A DNA stretch of 64,000 bases. It comes from Pedobacter montanisoli (GTDB lineage: Bacteria > Bacteroidota > Bacteroidia > Sphingobacteriales > Sphingobacteriaceae). A program made the translations under genes and the position numbers. Where the stretch lies: contig NZ_JALGBH010000001.1 in the NCBI RefSeq assembly GCF_022809115.1, forward strand, positions 806,001 through 870,000, in the 5' to 3' direction. Below the pieces are notes generated by a model. The model saw nothing but the letters and a program-made list of their open reading frames with translations, made no database searches and was not told the DNA's origin. Shown here piece after piece: positions 35,497 through 44,230 of the stretch. Position 1 is the stretch's first letter. Every line of letters starts with the position of its first letter.

Positions 35497-38370
35497 CTAA
35501 AACTTAGTCCTAACGGTTAAGTAGATATTATACTGGTTTAGGTATGAATTTGGTGAAGTTTTATAATTATACCAGTTTCCAATGGCTCCTATTGATGTTT
35601 TATTGTTAATGTAATGAAAATATCCGGCTCCAACCATTGTATTTACATACGAAAGGAAGGTATTTACCTGGAAATCTAAACGAGGGTCTTCAGGTGCATT
35701 ACCAACCGATGCCATGGTCATAATGTAATTCTTCTCATTTTTCATGTAAAACCTCGACTGCGCCAGAATATTGTTGTACATTTTGTTACCATCGCTCATT
35801 ACATGCAGCTTTCCGTTTAACCATACATTGTTAAACTGCCGTTCTAAGCCTACAATTCCGGTAATAAAGTTGTCTTTATTTGGAAGGCGTGCATAACGGG
35901 CACCAATTTCTGCCTGCCAAGCTTTGGCAAATGGCTGATAAAAAGAAAATGCTGCTTTAAAGCTTGGGAAGAACTGATTGGAAACACCCACATTGGCTAA
36001 GAAGTTAGATTTGTTCTTAAATGAATGGTACCAATCTACTTCACCCTGCAAGCCTACTCCATTACTCCTTGCAGCATAGTTAACTCTTGCTACATAAGTA
36101 TTCATCTTGTTTTTTGTGGCCTTCAGGTATTCTAATGAAGCCACGGAGGTATTGAACAGCGCAGAGTCTGTATGTGCTCTTAGATAACTTATATTTACTT
36201 GATTATCAAGCGACTTACCTTCAAGCTCGTCAAGTCTTTCTAAATGTTGTTTAGGCTTGTTTAAAGGTGCCACAAAACGTGCCTGGTATTCTTTGGCTTG
36301 CTTGTAATCGCCCATTTTTTCATATACAACACTTTTTTGGAAAAGCAGATCAGGATAATCGGGATTGTTATTTAAACTGTTATCTACAACCAGCATAGCG
36401 CTGTCAACTTTGTTCTCATCCAAGTAAATATTAGATAATTTAATAGCTGCATCCTGACTTTTCTTCTCAAGAGAGATCACTTCTCCATAAAGCTGCTTGC
36501 TCTTATCAAACTCTTTTTTCTCGTCTGTAGATTTAGCATACAGCATAAGTTCTTCTACCAGGCTGTTTTTAAGGGTATCGTTATAAGGATATTTTACTCT
36601 CAGGTCTTTAAGCAATCCGGCTGCCTGTTCATGCTTATCCGTTTCGGCATAAATACCTGCTAATTTTAATTTCAGGTCTTTTGATGAAGGATATAAGACA
36701 ATGGTTTTTTGTAACAGATCTAATGCCTCATCGTAATTTTTCATGGCTACCCTTGCGCCTACAGCGTAATTATAAGCTTGTATGTTATTAGGGTCTGAGG
36801 TAATAAGTTCGTCTGCTACAACTTTGACCCTCGCAAAATCTTGATTGTTATTAAGATATTTGATAAACCCTACAGCAGCATCTTTGGTCATTTGAGCGTA
36901 TTCAGGGCTGTTAGGATATTCTTTTTGGTATGATTTTGCCAAATTATAAGCTTCCTCATTTTCGCCCATATTCATCAGCAAATCCACTTTATTCAAAACA
37001 TATTGACTTTCTTGTGGATATGCCTTGATCATTCCATTTATGGTATTAAGCGCATCGTCATAATTGCCTCTTTGTGCATGGATATTGAAGATGTACTGGT
37101 TAGCATAGCGTTTGTATTCTGGCGATTGAGATACTTTTAGGAAGCCCCAAAGCGCTTCTTTGTAGTTCTGTTCGCTGAAATCTAATTTTGCTTTCTGGTA
37201 AGACCAGGCGTAATAGCTTTCTTTAATATCTGTATCATTGGGGTACAGAGTATAAAGCTTGTTTACAATGTTTCCGATTTTTTCCCAATCCTTCTGAATT
37301 TCATATACGGTTAACAGCTTTGTAAGCAGTATTTTTGAATTAGGATTAGATTTTAACCCTTTTTTCAATAGTTCTTCAGCATCTTGGGTATAGCCACGAG
37401 TTATGGCCGTATTCACTAAGAAATTGTAGGCATCTTGGTTGCCGGGGTTTTGGGCATATACCTTGCCATATAGCACATAAGGGTCGGTATTTTTGTAATA
37501 TTCTGCCGCACGTATAGTTAAATAGTTTAATGCACGACGATACTGTGGAGATTCTCCTTTTCTTAATTTAGCCTGTAACAGGTCAATCGCTTTCTGATAT
37601 TCGTTCTGTTCTTCTAAAATGCCTATCTTTTTATCAAAAAGAGCATTACTGTTTGGAAGCTTTTGTAGGCCTATGTCGGCAATGGTCAATGCTTCCACAT
37701 AATTACCCAGCTTTAAATAGGTGTTGATCAGGTTTAAATAAATATCAGGATCGTTAGATTCGAGTTCAATAATCTTTTCATATTGATTAGAAGCTCTGAA
37801 TAGATCCCTTTCCCGGGTTAATTTTAACGCATCTTCTCTTAAATACTGGTTATAGATACTTTTTACATCATTATCATTAGGAAATATTTGGTAGAGCCTC
37901 TTTGCAGAGCGGTTAGCCTCAATCTTGTTATCCATGAGGTTGTAAAGATTGATTTTTTTTAACCAGAGTGTTTTACTATAAGGTGTGATCTCTAAAAGCT
38001 CGTTTACGTAACAAACAGCACTATAATAGCGCTTGGTTTGTGTTTCTATATTGATCAGGTAATGCCGGGCATCAACTCTTTTAGGGCTTTTTTTCAGTAC
38101 ATCGAGCAAAATAATGCGGGCTTTATCTAACTGACCAACTTCCATATAACATTTACCTAAGTACTCTTGCAAGTCCATGTCTAAAGGCGATTTTTTCAAT
38201 CCCCTTTCGCAGTATTCTAAAGCCTGGGTATATTTACCCCTTTCGCCAGCTGCCCGGGCCAGCGTGTAAAATTCATCTGAAGAATCCTGCGCCAATAAGA
38301 TACCTGCCTGTATCAGCGTAATGCAACAGATGATCACAACTTTTAAAATATTATATAGATGTTTGTTCAT
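35497..38370 (-). CDS. TPR protein with C-terminal YaiO-like outer-membrane beta-barrel
   Basis: The protein has 957 residues with a signal peptide about 1-27 (LIQAGILLAQ). About 20 tetratricopeptide repeats fill residues 30-715 (for example EYLGKCYMEVGQLDKARIIL, ALTIADIGLQKLPNS). From about 730 to the end (TVRTKF) is an aromatic-rich antiparallel beta-strand series of roughly 220 residues, matching the YaiO-type barrel. This layout is that of an exopolysaccharide export porin with a long periplasmic TPR superhelix, like PgaA, BcsC or AlgK-AlgE. Adjacent to a GT2 synthase, it should carry the polymer across the periplasm and outer membrane. It overlaps the GT2 gene by 20 bp. Confidence 0.9.
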   Translation of the reverse strand: MNKHLYNILKVVIICCITLIQAGILLAQDSSDEFYTLARAAGERGKYTQALEYCERGLKKSPLDMDLQEYLGKCYMEVGQLDKARIILLDVLKKSPKRVDARHYLINIETQTKRYYSAVCYVNELLEITPYSKTLWLKKINLYNLMDNKIEANRSAKRLYQIFPNDNDVKSIYNQYLREDALKLTRERDLFRASNQYEKIIELESNDPDIYLNLINTYLKLGNYVEALTIADIGLQKLPNSNALFDKKIGILEEQNEYQKAIDLLQAKLRKGESPQYRRALNYLTIRAAEYYKNTDPYVLYGKVYAQNPGNQDAYNFLVNTAITRGYTQDAEELLKKGLKSNPNSKILLTKLLTVYEIQKDWEKIGNIVNKLYTLYPNDTDIKESYYAWSYQKAKLDFSEQNYKEALWGFLKVSQSPEYKRYANQYIFNIHAQRGNYDDALNTINGMIKAYPQESQYVLNKVDLLMNMGENEEAYNLAKSYQKEYPNSPEYAQMTKDAAVGFIKYLNNNQDFARVKVVADELITSDPNNIQAYNYAVGARVAMKNYDEALDLLQKTIVLYPSSKDLKLKLAGIYAETDKHEQAAGLLKDLRVKYPYNDTLKNSLVEELMLYAKSTDEKKEFDKSKQLYGEVISLEKKSQDAAIKLSNIYLDENKVDSAMLVVDNSLNNNPDYPDLLFQKSVVYEKMGDYKQAKEYQARFVAPLNKPKQHLERLDELEGKSLDNQVNISYLRAHTDSALFNTSVASLEYLKATKNKMNTYVARVNYAARSNGVGLQGEVDWYHSFKNKSNFLANVGVSNQFFPSFKAAFSFYQPFAKAWQAEIGARYARLPNKDNFITGIVGLERQFNNVWLNGKLHVMSDGNKMYNNILAQSRFYMKNEKNYIMTMASVGNAPEDPRLDFQVNTFLSYVNTMVGAGYFHYINNKTSIGAIGNWYNYKTSPNSYLNQYNIYLTVRTKF

Positions 38371-39799
38371 TGGATTTGTTAGCCTGTTTTTTGTTGTCGA
38401 AACCTTGTCTGGTCATTGTGCCCCATTTTACTTCTTTTGAGGTATAATAATTGAAATATCCCTTAATCGAGAAGAAAATGAGCAGAGGGTGATATATGAA
38501 GCCTTCGAGAAATATCAAGATCCAAAGTTTTAAGGTTTCATAAAACGTTTTATATTGCCTTTGTACAAAATTATCAAATAAAATAACTAAAGTCCCAATA
38601 GAAACTGCAAATGAATAGGCATATAGAAAAATATAACCTGCTGTATGCCAGTTTACATCGCCTTTCAGTATCAATAAAATGAACCAAATAAAGCCCAATA
38701 ACTCAATAATTGGTGCTAAAAACTCAAAAACAAAAATAAATGGAAAAATTACAAGGCCTAATTTTTTAAACCTGTAATTGAATAGAATTTTACGATGCAC
38801 CAAAAATAACTGCGCCAGTCCTGTTGCCCATCTTACACGTTGTCTTGATAAAATCTTGAGATTTGGAGGTCCTTCTGTCCAGCAGCAAGACACTGGGATA
38901 TACTGAATGCGGTAATTTCTTTTGTTATTGATCATGTGAGAGGCCATTTTGGTCAAAAGATCCATGTCCTCGGCATGCGATTCGCCATCATATCCACCGG
39001 CATCTATCGCAACTTCCTTATTAAAAAGCCCCAAGCCACCAGAAATGTTAGGGACGCAATTAATAAGGCTCCAGCCCATTTTACCAAAAAGATATGCTCT
39101 AAGGTATTCTAGCTCCTGAAAACGTGCCACAAGGCCTCTTGGCGGCCTAACCCTTTTAATTACTCCGTCTTCCACATCGCAACTGTTAGACATGCGTAAG
39201 GTAGCACCAACAGCAATAGTAAGAGTTTTTGAGTTTAAAATAGGTTTAATCATCCGCAACATAGTGTTACGATCCAGAATACAATCTACATCTGTACATA
39301 AGAAGTATGGATATTGAGCTGCATTAATACCCGCATTAGAAGCATCGGCTTTTGTACCACCATTCTCTTTATCTACTACGGTTAAGATAGAATATTTAGG
39401 GTTGGTAGATTTAAATATTCGTTTAAAAGGCTTGGTTTTGATACGCTCAACATAAGCGTAAGGTGTTTCTACAAGCTCAAACTCCTTGATCAGTAGTTCA
39501 AGGGTTTTATCCTTACTGCCGTCGTTAACAATAATTACTTCAAAAAGTGGGTATTTTAAAGTTAAGAGCGAATTTACGTTTACGATAATGGTTTTTTCTT
39601 CATTGTAGGCAGGGGCCACAATAGAAATACCCGGCGTTAACGAAGAATTCATCAGATAGTCGTCATCAAGCCTTGAATTGTATGTTTTGTAGCGAATAAT
39701 ATTAACGAACGCAAAAGCTCCTAATACACCATACAACAAGAAAAGCATGGTGGAGTAGAAAAAAACGAAGTACTCAAAAAAATCAAAGGTAGCCTGCAT
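38351..39799 (-). CDS. Membrane GT2 glycosyltransferase, processive type (PgaC/BcsA-like)
   Basis: The 482-residue protein has an N-terminal membrane segment (about 9-31) and several C-terminal ones (about 345-430). Between them is the GT-A catalytic domain: VSIVAPAYNEEKTIIVNV, nucleotide Asp in IIVNDGSKD, TDVDC (DxD-like, about 170), AEDMDLL (acceptor Asp) and the processive motif QRVRW (about 320-324). This is the signature set of beta-1,4 or beta-1,6 polymer synthases. No PilZ domain is present, so c-di-GMP control would need a partner. It follows the HEAT protein by 35 bp and overlaps the export protein gene. The polymer cannot be deduced from sequence. Confidence 0.93.
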   Translation of the reverse strand: MQATFDFFEYFVFFYSTMLFLLYGVLGAFAFVNIIRYKTYNSRLDDDYLMNSSLTPGISIVAPAYNEEKTIIVNVNSLLTLKYPLFEVIIVNDGSKDKTLELLIKEFELVETPYAYVERIKTKPFKRIFKSTNPKYSILTVVDKENGGTKADASNAGINAAQYPYFLCTDVDCILDRNTMLRMIKPILNSKTLTIAVGATLRMSNSCDVEDGVIKRVRPPRGLVARFQELEYLRAYLFGKMGWSLINCVPNISGGLGLFNKEVAIDAGGYDGESHAEDMDLLTKMASHMINNKRNYRIQYIPVSCCWTEGPPNLKILSRQRVRWATGLAQLFLVHRKILFNYRFKKLGLVIFPFIFVFEFLAPIIELLGFIWFILLILKGDVNWHTAGYIFLYAYSFAVSIGTLVILFDNFVQRQYKTFYETLKLWILIFLEGFIYHPLLIFFSIKGYFNYYTSKEVKWGTMTRQGFDNKKQANKSNEQTSI

Positions 39800-39834
39800 A
39801 AACTAATAGGTAAATCTGCTCTTGGCTGAGCGCA

Positions 39835-41037
39835 TTAAATTGAAAAACTTAAATTATCAAGATTGTTTGCATAATCTTTAGCGGTTTTACGGCTTACTAA
39901 TGATAATCTTGAAGGTATAAGAGGGTTTTTAACGTGTTCTAAAATTAATTTTTCAAATCCCTCTTCCTGTTGAGATAAAGTCTCGATAAAGTGTTTTCCT
40001 GCCTCGTTGTATCTATAAATAACTTCTGCAATTAATTTTTTAGACTCCATATTGCTTGAAAAAGTATAAGCTTCTTTTAAAAACTCCAGGCAATTCCCTG
40101 AATTTATGGTGTAAAGCGCCTCTATTATAGCATCCTGACAAGCCTGTGGCTGATCATGGTATATGCTGATCAAACGATCTTCGATCTGTTCTACCTGCAT
40201 GGTTCCTAAAGCAGAAATTACCTCTTTTCTTACAGTATGATCAGGTGTATCTAGCAATTCTATTAAAGCTGGTATTGAAGATCTTTGTTTAAAATAAGCA
40301 ACAGCTTTTATAATAAAGGTTTGCTGAGAAATGTTTTTAGAGTATTTGATCCATTTACTGAAATTGGGTAAATGGTTTTTATGATGTATCTCCAGTTGTT
40401 TAATCAGGTTGATCTGATCCCAATAGTTGATACTATTATCTGTATGCTCAAAAAACTTGAATGGATCATGACTGCTGATACCTACATAAGAGTTACGAGA
40501 TTCTTTTTTTAGAGAAATATTTCTGCTGTATGTGTGTGGGAGTATTTTAGAATCTGAAATGGTTAAATCTAATATAGACAAGGTCTGAAACGTTCTTAAA
40601 CGCTCTCTGGTGCTCGAAAAATCAAGTCTTTTTTCTAAATGACGGTCTATTTTTAATCCATCAATGATAGAACGATAGTTTTTTGCCTTAATTAAATCCG
40701 GGTTTTCTTTCACTAAATCCTGAAGAGAGGTAATAGCTGGGATGTAAGACCTGTTATTAAGCTTTCCAAATTTTTCTACAAATTGGTTCTGTATTTCAAA
40801 ATCCGGCATGAAAGCTTGCGAGGCTAAAATATCTGAGAAGAATTTTCTTTGTTCAGGATATACTGTTTTAATCTCTTTTTCTAATTTCTTGCGGTTTCTT
40901 ACCGTAAAATAAAGGGTGGCAAAAAATATGAGCGCAGCAAAAATATTGATTAATATGAAAATCATTGCAACCCTTATTACAAAAGGGTAGCTCAGCATAA
41001 TATCTAAATAACGGTCTATATAATTTAGCAAAGCCAT
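39835..41037 (-). CDS. Membrane-anchored HEAT-repeat protein
   Basis: The 400-residue protein has an N-terminal membrane segment (about 18-42, VIRVAMIFILINIFAALIFFATLYF) and a cytoplasmic C-terminal solenoid. The HEAT repeats are clearest at about 255-345: SSIPALIELLDTPDHTVRKEVISALG and QACQDAIIEALYTINSGNCLEFLKE. Such repeats bind proteins, so it could dock the GT2 enzyme or a regulator at the inner membrane. It is the first gene of the six-gene locus. The promoter is presumably in the 876-bp gap upstream. Confidence 0.85.
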   Translation of the reverse strand: MALLNYIDRYLDIMLSYPFVIRVAMIFILINIFAALIFFATLYFTVRNRKKLEKEIKTVYPEQRKFFSDILASQAFMPDFEIQNQFVEKFGKLNNRSYIPAITSLQDLVKENPDLIKAKNYRSIIDGLKIDRHLEKRLDFSSTRERLRTFQTLSILDLTISDSKILPHTYSRNISLKKESRNSYVGISSHDPFKFFEHTDNSINYWDQINLIKQLEIHHKNHLPNFSKWIKYSKNISQQTFIIKAVAYFKQRSSIPALIELLDTPDHTVRKEVISALGTMQVEQIEDRLISIYHDQPQACQDAIIEALYTINSGNCLEFLKEAYTFSSNMESKKLIAEVIYRYNEAGKHFIETLSQQEEGFEKLILEHVKNPLIPSRLSLVSRKTAKDYANNLDNLSFSI

Positions 41038-41242
41038 AAATTTTATTAATTGTAGTTTAGGTTTGCTTGGTATAAAGACAAAAAGAAGGCCAATGTGTTA
41101 ATTATTTAGTAATAAGCTTTAAAGCGATGTAAAAGCGTTTTGGGCCGTTGTTTATGCTGGAAACAGTATTTTTTGTGGGTAAAAGTGTGGAATGTATTTC
41201 CCGTTGGGTTGCGTAAAAACAGATGAAGATAGAGGAAAATAA

Positions 41243-41273
41243 AACTGCCCCAACTTTTACAGCAGGGGCAGTT
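41243..41273 (-). terminator. Minus-strand intrinsic terminator in the leader of the polysaccharide locus
   Basis: AACTGCCCC (41243-41251) pairs with GGGGCAGTT (41265-41273) around 13 nt; on the minus strand it is followed by TTTATTTT. No minus-strand gene of normal size ends here, so it would end a short leader or small RNA about 200 bp before the HEAT gene. Confidence 0.75.
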
Positions 41274-41299
41274 CATCCCAAAAAATTAACAATTTGCAT

Positions 41300-41313
41300 A
41301 CGCTGTACAGCGT
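41300..41313. promoter_or_regulatory. 14-bp perfect palindrome, operator-like
   Basis: ACGCTGTACAGCGT is self-complementary over all 14 bases and stands in AT-rich DNA. It is about 260 bp upstream of the HEAT gene and 600 bp upstream of the GNAT gene. It is suited to a dimeric regulator; none is identified. Confidence 0.5.
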
Positions 41314-41880
41314 TTAAATGCTTTTAAAAGATTTGTTAAACCTTTAATGAGTACAAGGTAGTTAATCTATATGAGAATTCAAAATTTATAAAGGTTCTGC
41401 CAGATAAAATTCGCAAAGCTTTTTTCTCTGAAATTCATATTGTTTTTCTCGTTAAGTTTTAAATATAAAATAAGAGGAAATTGCTAAATATAAATATGGA
41501 TTTTGGTAAAATAATATCAATCTATAATAATTGGTAATTCAGATATTAGTACTAGATGAAATAATAAATTAAATATTTAATAATAAGATAATTAATTGAA
41601 AGTTATAAACTTTTTATTTATATTATAAAATAAGATCTTTTAGTTGTATTATCTGTTTCGTTGAATTATATAATCATTTATTAAATAATGTTATATATTG
41701 ATTATATAAACTCATTTATTATTAAAATCTCATAGATTGTTTTATAACAATCAATTAAAGTTATTTAATGTCAGCTTTTATTTATATTTTTTACGATTAT
41801 TATTCACATAATTTTTTAGTTTCTAAAGATGTGTATTGTATTTTTTGACGCCTTATTAATAACTCTTTATTCAGGTTTTT

Positions 41881-41888
41881 TATATTTG
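41881..41888 (+). promoter_or_regulatory. TATATTTG -7 box upstream of GNAT gene
   Basis: It matches TAnnTTTG exactly, 25 bp before the ATG at 41914. No convincing -33 TTG is at the expected distance. Confidence 0.45.
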
Positions 41889-41913
41889 GCATTTCTAAAT
41901 CCCCCTGAGTTAT

Positions 41914-42363
41914 ATGGAATTAAATTGGGCTTGTAAAAAGTTTGAAGAATTAACGGTTATTGAACTTTACAAAATATTACAGCAGCGATCAGATGTGTTT
42001 GTAGTTGAACAGAATTGTGTTTATCATGATATAGACAATAAGGACCTGGATGCCTATCATTTAATGGGTTGGGATAAAAATGAGCTGGTGGCTTATACAA
42101 GATTGATTAAGCCAGGGATCTCATATGAAGAAGCCAGTATAGGAAGGGTTTTAACCCATATAAATTATAGAAGATATGGTTTCGGTAAAGAACTGATGAA
42201 AAGAAGCATAGAGCAGGTAAAAGTGCTTTTTATGGTTAAAACAATACGAATAAGTGCGCAATGTTATTTGCAGAGATTTTATGAAGAGCAGGGCTTCATA
42301 GCACAAGGAGAAGCGTATTTAGAAGATGACATTCCGCATATAGAGATGTTATATACCTCATAA
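41914..42363 (+). CDS. GNAT N-acetyltransferase, ElaA-like
   Basis: The 149-residue protein has the ElaA pattern: LQQRSDVFVVEQNCVYHDIDNKDLDAYHL at the N-terminus, the acetyl-CoA segment IGRVLTHINYRRYGFGKELM (motif A, RxxGxG/A with Arg-Tyr-Gly-Phe-Gly) and YEEQGF near the end. The acceptor is unknown. It is a single gene next to the long AT-rich gap and ends before a terminator shared with aspS. Confidence 0.92.
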   Translation: MELNWACKKFEELTVIELYKILQQRSDVFVVEQNCVYHDIDNKDLDAYHLMGWDKNELVAYTRLIKPGISYEEASIGRVLTHINYRRYGFGKELMKRSIEQVKVLFMVKTIRISAQCYLQRFYEEQGFIAQGEAYLEDDIPHIEMLYTS

Positions 42364-42366
42364 AAA

Positions 42367-42396
42367 CAGAAAGGGCATTGTAAAATGCCCTTTCTG
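42367..42396. terminator. Terminator between GNAT gene and aspS
   Basis: CAGAAAGGGCAT (42367-42378) pairs perfectly with ATGCCCTTTCTG (42385-42396) around 6 nt. The T-run is short on the plus strand, and the A-run before it gives a T-run on the minus strand, so it may serve aspS better. Confidence 0.8.
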
Positions 42397-42414
42397 CTTA
42401 TTTATATTTGGTTT

Positions 42415-44160
42415 TTATACTGTAGATCTGATTTTAAGCTCGTCCAATTGTTTTTGATCGATGGCGCTAGGGCTTTCGATCATTACATCTCTGCCTGCAT
42501 TGTTTTTAGGGAAAGCAATCACATCTCTGATACTATCTAAACCTGCAAAAATCGATACTAAACGGTCAAAACCGAAAGCTAGACCTCCGTGCGGAGGAGC
42601 ACCATATTCAAACGCATTCATTAAGAACCCAAATTGTTTTTGCGCCTCTTCGTTTGAAAAGCCTAAATGTTTAAACATTAATGCCTGTAATTCTTTATTG
42701 TGAATACGTATTGAACCACCACCAATCTCGGTTCCATTAATAACCATATCATAAGCATTGGCTCTAACTGCTCCCGGTTTACTATCTAATAAAGCAATAT
42801 CTTCTGCTTTAGGGGAGGTAAAAGGGTGGTGCATGGCATGGTAACGACTAGATTCTTCATCCCACTCTAAAAGAGGAAAATCTAATACCCAAAGTGCACT
42901 GAATTTATCCTTATCACGTAAACCCAAACGGCTTCCCATTTCTAAACGGAGTTCGTTTAATTGTTTACGCACTTTATCGGTTTCTCCGGCTAGCACTAAA
43001 ACTAAATCGCCTGGTTCAGTTTGCATAGCTGCAGACCATTTTTTCAATTCTTCCTCATTGTAGAATTTATCAACAGATGATTTTAAAGAGCCATCTTCAT
43101 TATGTCGCATGTAGATCAATCCGGTGGCGCCAATCTGAGGGCGTTTTATGAAATCTGTAAGCTCATCTAACTGTTTACGGGTATAATGAGCACATCCTTT
43201 TGCATTAATTGCTACTACCAGTTCTGCATTGTCGAAAACGGCGAAATCCTTACCTTTAACCACTTCGTTAAGCTCTACAAATAGCATTTCAAAACGGGTA
43301 TCAGGTTTGTCTGAACCATACAGGCGCATGGCATCAGCGTATTGCATACGAGGTACGGAAGGAAGGTCTATACCTTTTATTTCCTGAAACAGGGTACGTA
43401 CCAGTCCTTCAAATATATTCAAAATATCTTCCTGCTCTACAAAGCTCATTTCGCAGTCAATCTGAGTAAATTCAGGTTGTCTGTCTGCCCTTAAATCTTC
43501 ATCTCTAAAACATTTAACAATCTGAAAATACCGGTCAAATCCCGAAACCATTAACAATTGCTTAAAGGTTTGCGGAGATTGTGGTAGTGCGTAAAACTCA
43601 CCCGGGTTCATCCTGCTTGGTACAACAAAATCGCGGGCACCTTCGGGTGTAGATTTCATCAGTACAGGCGTTTCAACCTCTATAAAATCCAATCCGTCTA
43701 GGTAACGGCGTGCCGATTGAGCCATTTTATGGCGCAAAACTAAATTATTGCGTACCGGATTACGTCTTAAATCCAGATAACGGTATTTCATGCGCAGATC
43801 ATCACCTCCGTCAGTCTTATCTTCAATAAGAAAAGGAGGTAATTTTGCAGCGTTTAAAACTTCTAAAGTCGAAACTTTGATTTCAATATCACCAGTAGGT
43901 ATATCTTTATTTTTGTTTGAACGTTCAACAACAGTACCGGTTACTTTGATAACATATTCACGGCCCATGCTGCGGGCTGCATTACACAGATCGGTATCAT
44001 CATTCATGTTAAATACCAGCTGAGTAATTCCGTATCTGTCTCTGATATCAATAAAAGTCATGCCACCTAAATCTCTTGAATTTTGCATCCAGCCGCATAA
44101 GGTTACATGTTCGCCTAAGTGTTCAAGGCGTAAAGCACCACAAGTCGTTGTTCTTAACAT
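42415..44160 (-). CDS. aspS: Aspartyl-tRNA synthetase
   Basis: The 581-residue class II synthetase has an N-terminal OB-fold anticodon domain ([25 protein letters not shown], about 17-110), a catalytic domain with motif 2 [22 protein letters not shown], the bacterial insertion domain (about 280-410), and motif 3 [16 protein letters not shown] near the C-terminus. It charges tRNA-Asp. The length and motifs are normal, and I see no sign of truncation. Confidence 0.98.
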   Translation of the reverse strand: MLRTTTCGALRLEHLGEHVTLCGWMQNSRDLGGMTFIDIRDRYGITQLVFNMNDDTDLCNAARSMGREYVIKVTGTVVERSNKNKDIPTGDIEIKVSTLEVLNAAKLPPFLIEDKTDGGDDLRMKYRYLDLRRNPVRNNLVLRHKMAQSARRYLDGLDFIEVETPVLMKSTPEGARDFVVPSRMNPGEFYALPQSPQTFKQLLMVSGFDRYFQIVKCFRDEDLRADRQPEFTQIDCEMSFVEQEDILNIFEGLVRTLFQEIKGIDLPSVPRMQYADAMRLYGSDKPDTRFEMLFVELNEVVKGKDFAVFDNAELVVAINAKGCAHYTRKQLDELTDFIKRPQIGATGLIYMRHNEDGSLKSSVDKFYNEEELKKWSAAMQTEPGDLVLVLAGETDKVRKQLNELRLEMGSRLGLRDKDKFSALWVLDFPLLEWDEESSRYHAMHHPFTSPKAEDIALLDSKPGAVRANAYDMVINGTEIGGGSIRIHNKELQALMFKHLGFSNEEAQKQFGFLMNAFEYGAPPHGGLAFGFDRLVSIFAGLDSIRDVIAFPKNNAGRDVMIESPSAIDQKQLDELKIRSTV

Positions 44161-44230
44161 CTTTACTTTAAAAAATTAATGCTGCAAAAGTACGAATGAT
44201 TTACCATTTCGTGCCGCTCAATTTCATTTT

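Larger units (their letters stand above)
41038..41913. other. 876-bp AT-rich non-coding region upstream of the polysaccharide locus
   Basis: No gene is supported. It holds a minus-strand terminator (41243-41273), an 8-codon minus ORF (41273-41299), a 14-bp perfect palindrome (41300-41313) and then about 450 bp of very AT-rich DNA (41450-41900) with TATA-type repeats. A TATATTTG box (41881-41888) probably belongs to the GNAT gene. Leader RNA or binding sites for the minus-strand locus are likely. Confidence 0.7.

Noticed and set aside
35497..38370. Tandem repeat or CRISPR-like array in the long TPR gene
   Set aside because: The periodicity is at protein level (34-residue TPR); the DNA repeats are not conserved.
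41300..41914. Possible small protein or tRNA genes in the long AT-rich gap
   Set aside because: No cloverleaf or frame of useful length was found; only the short leader ORF and regulatory-like signals are visible.
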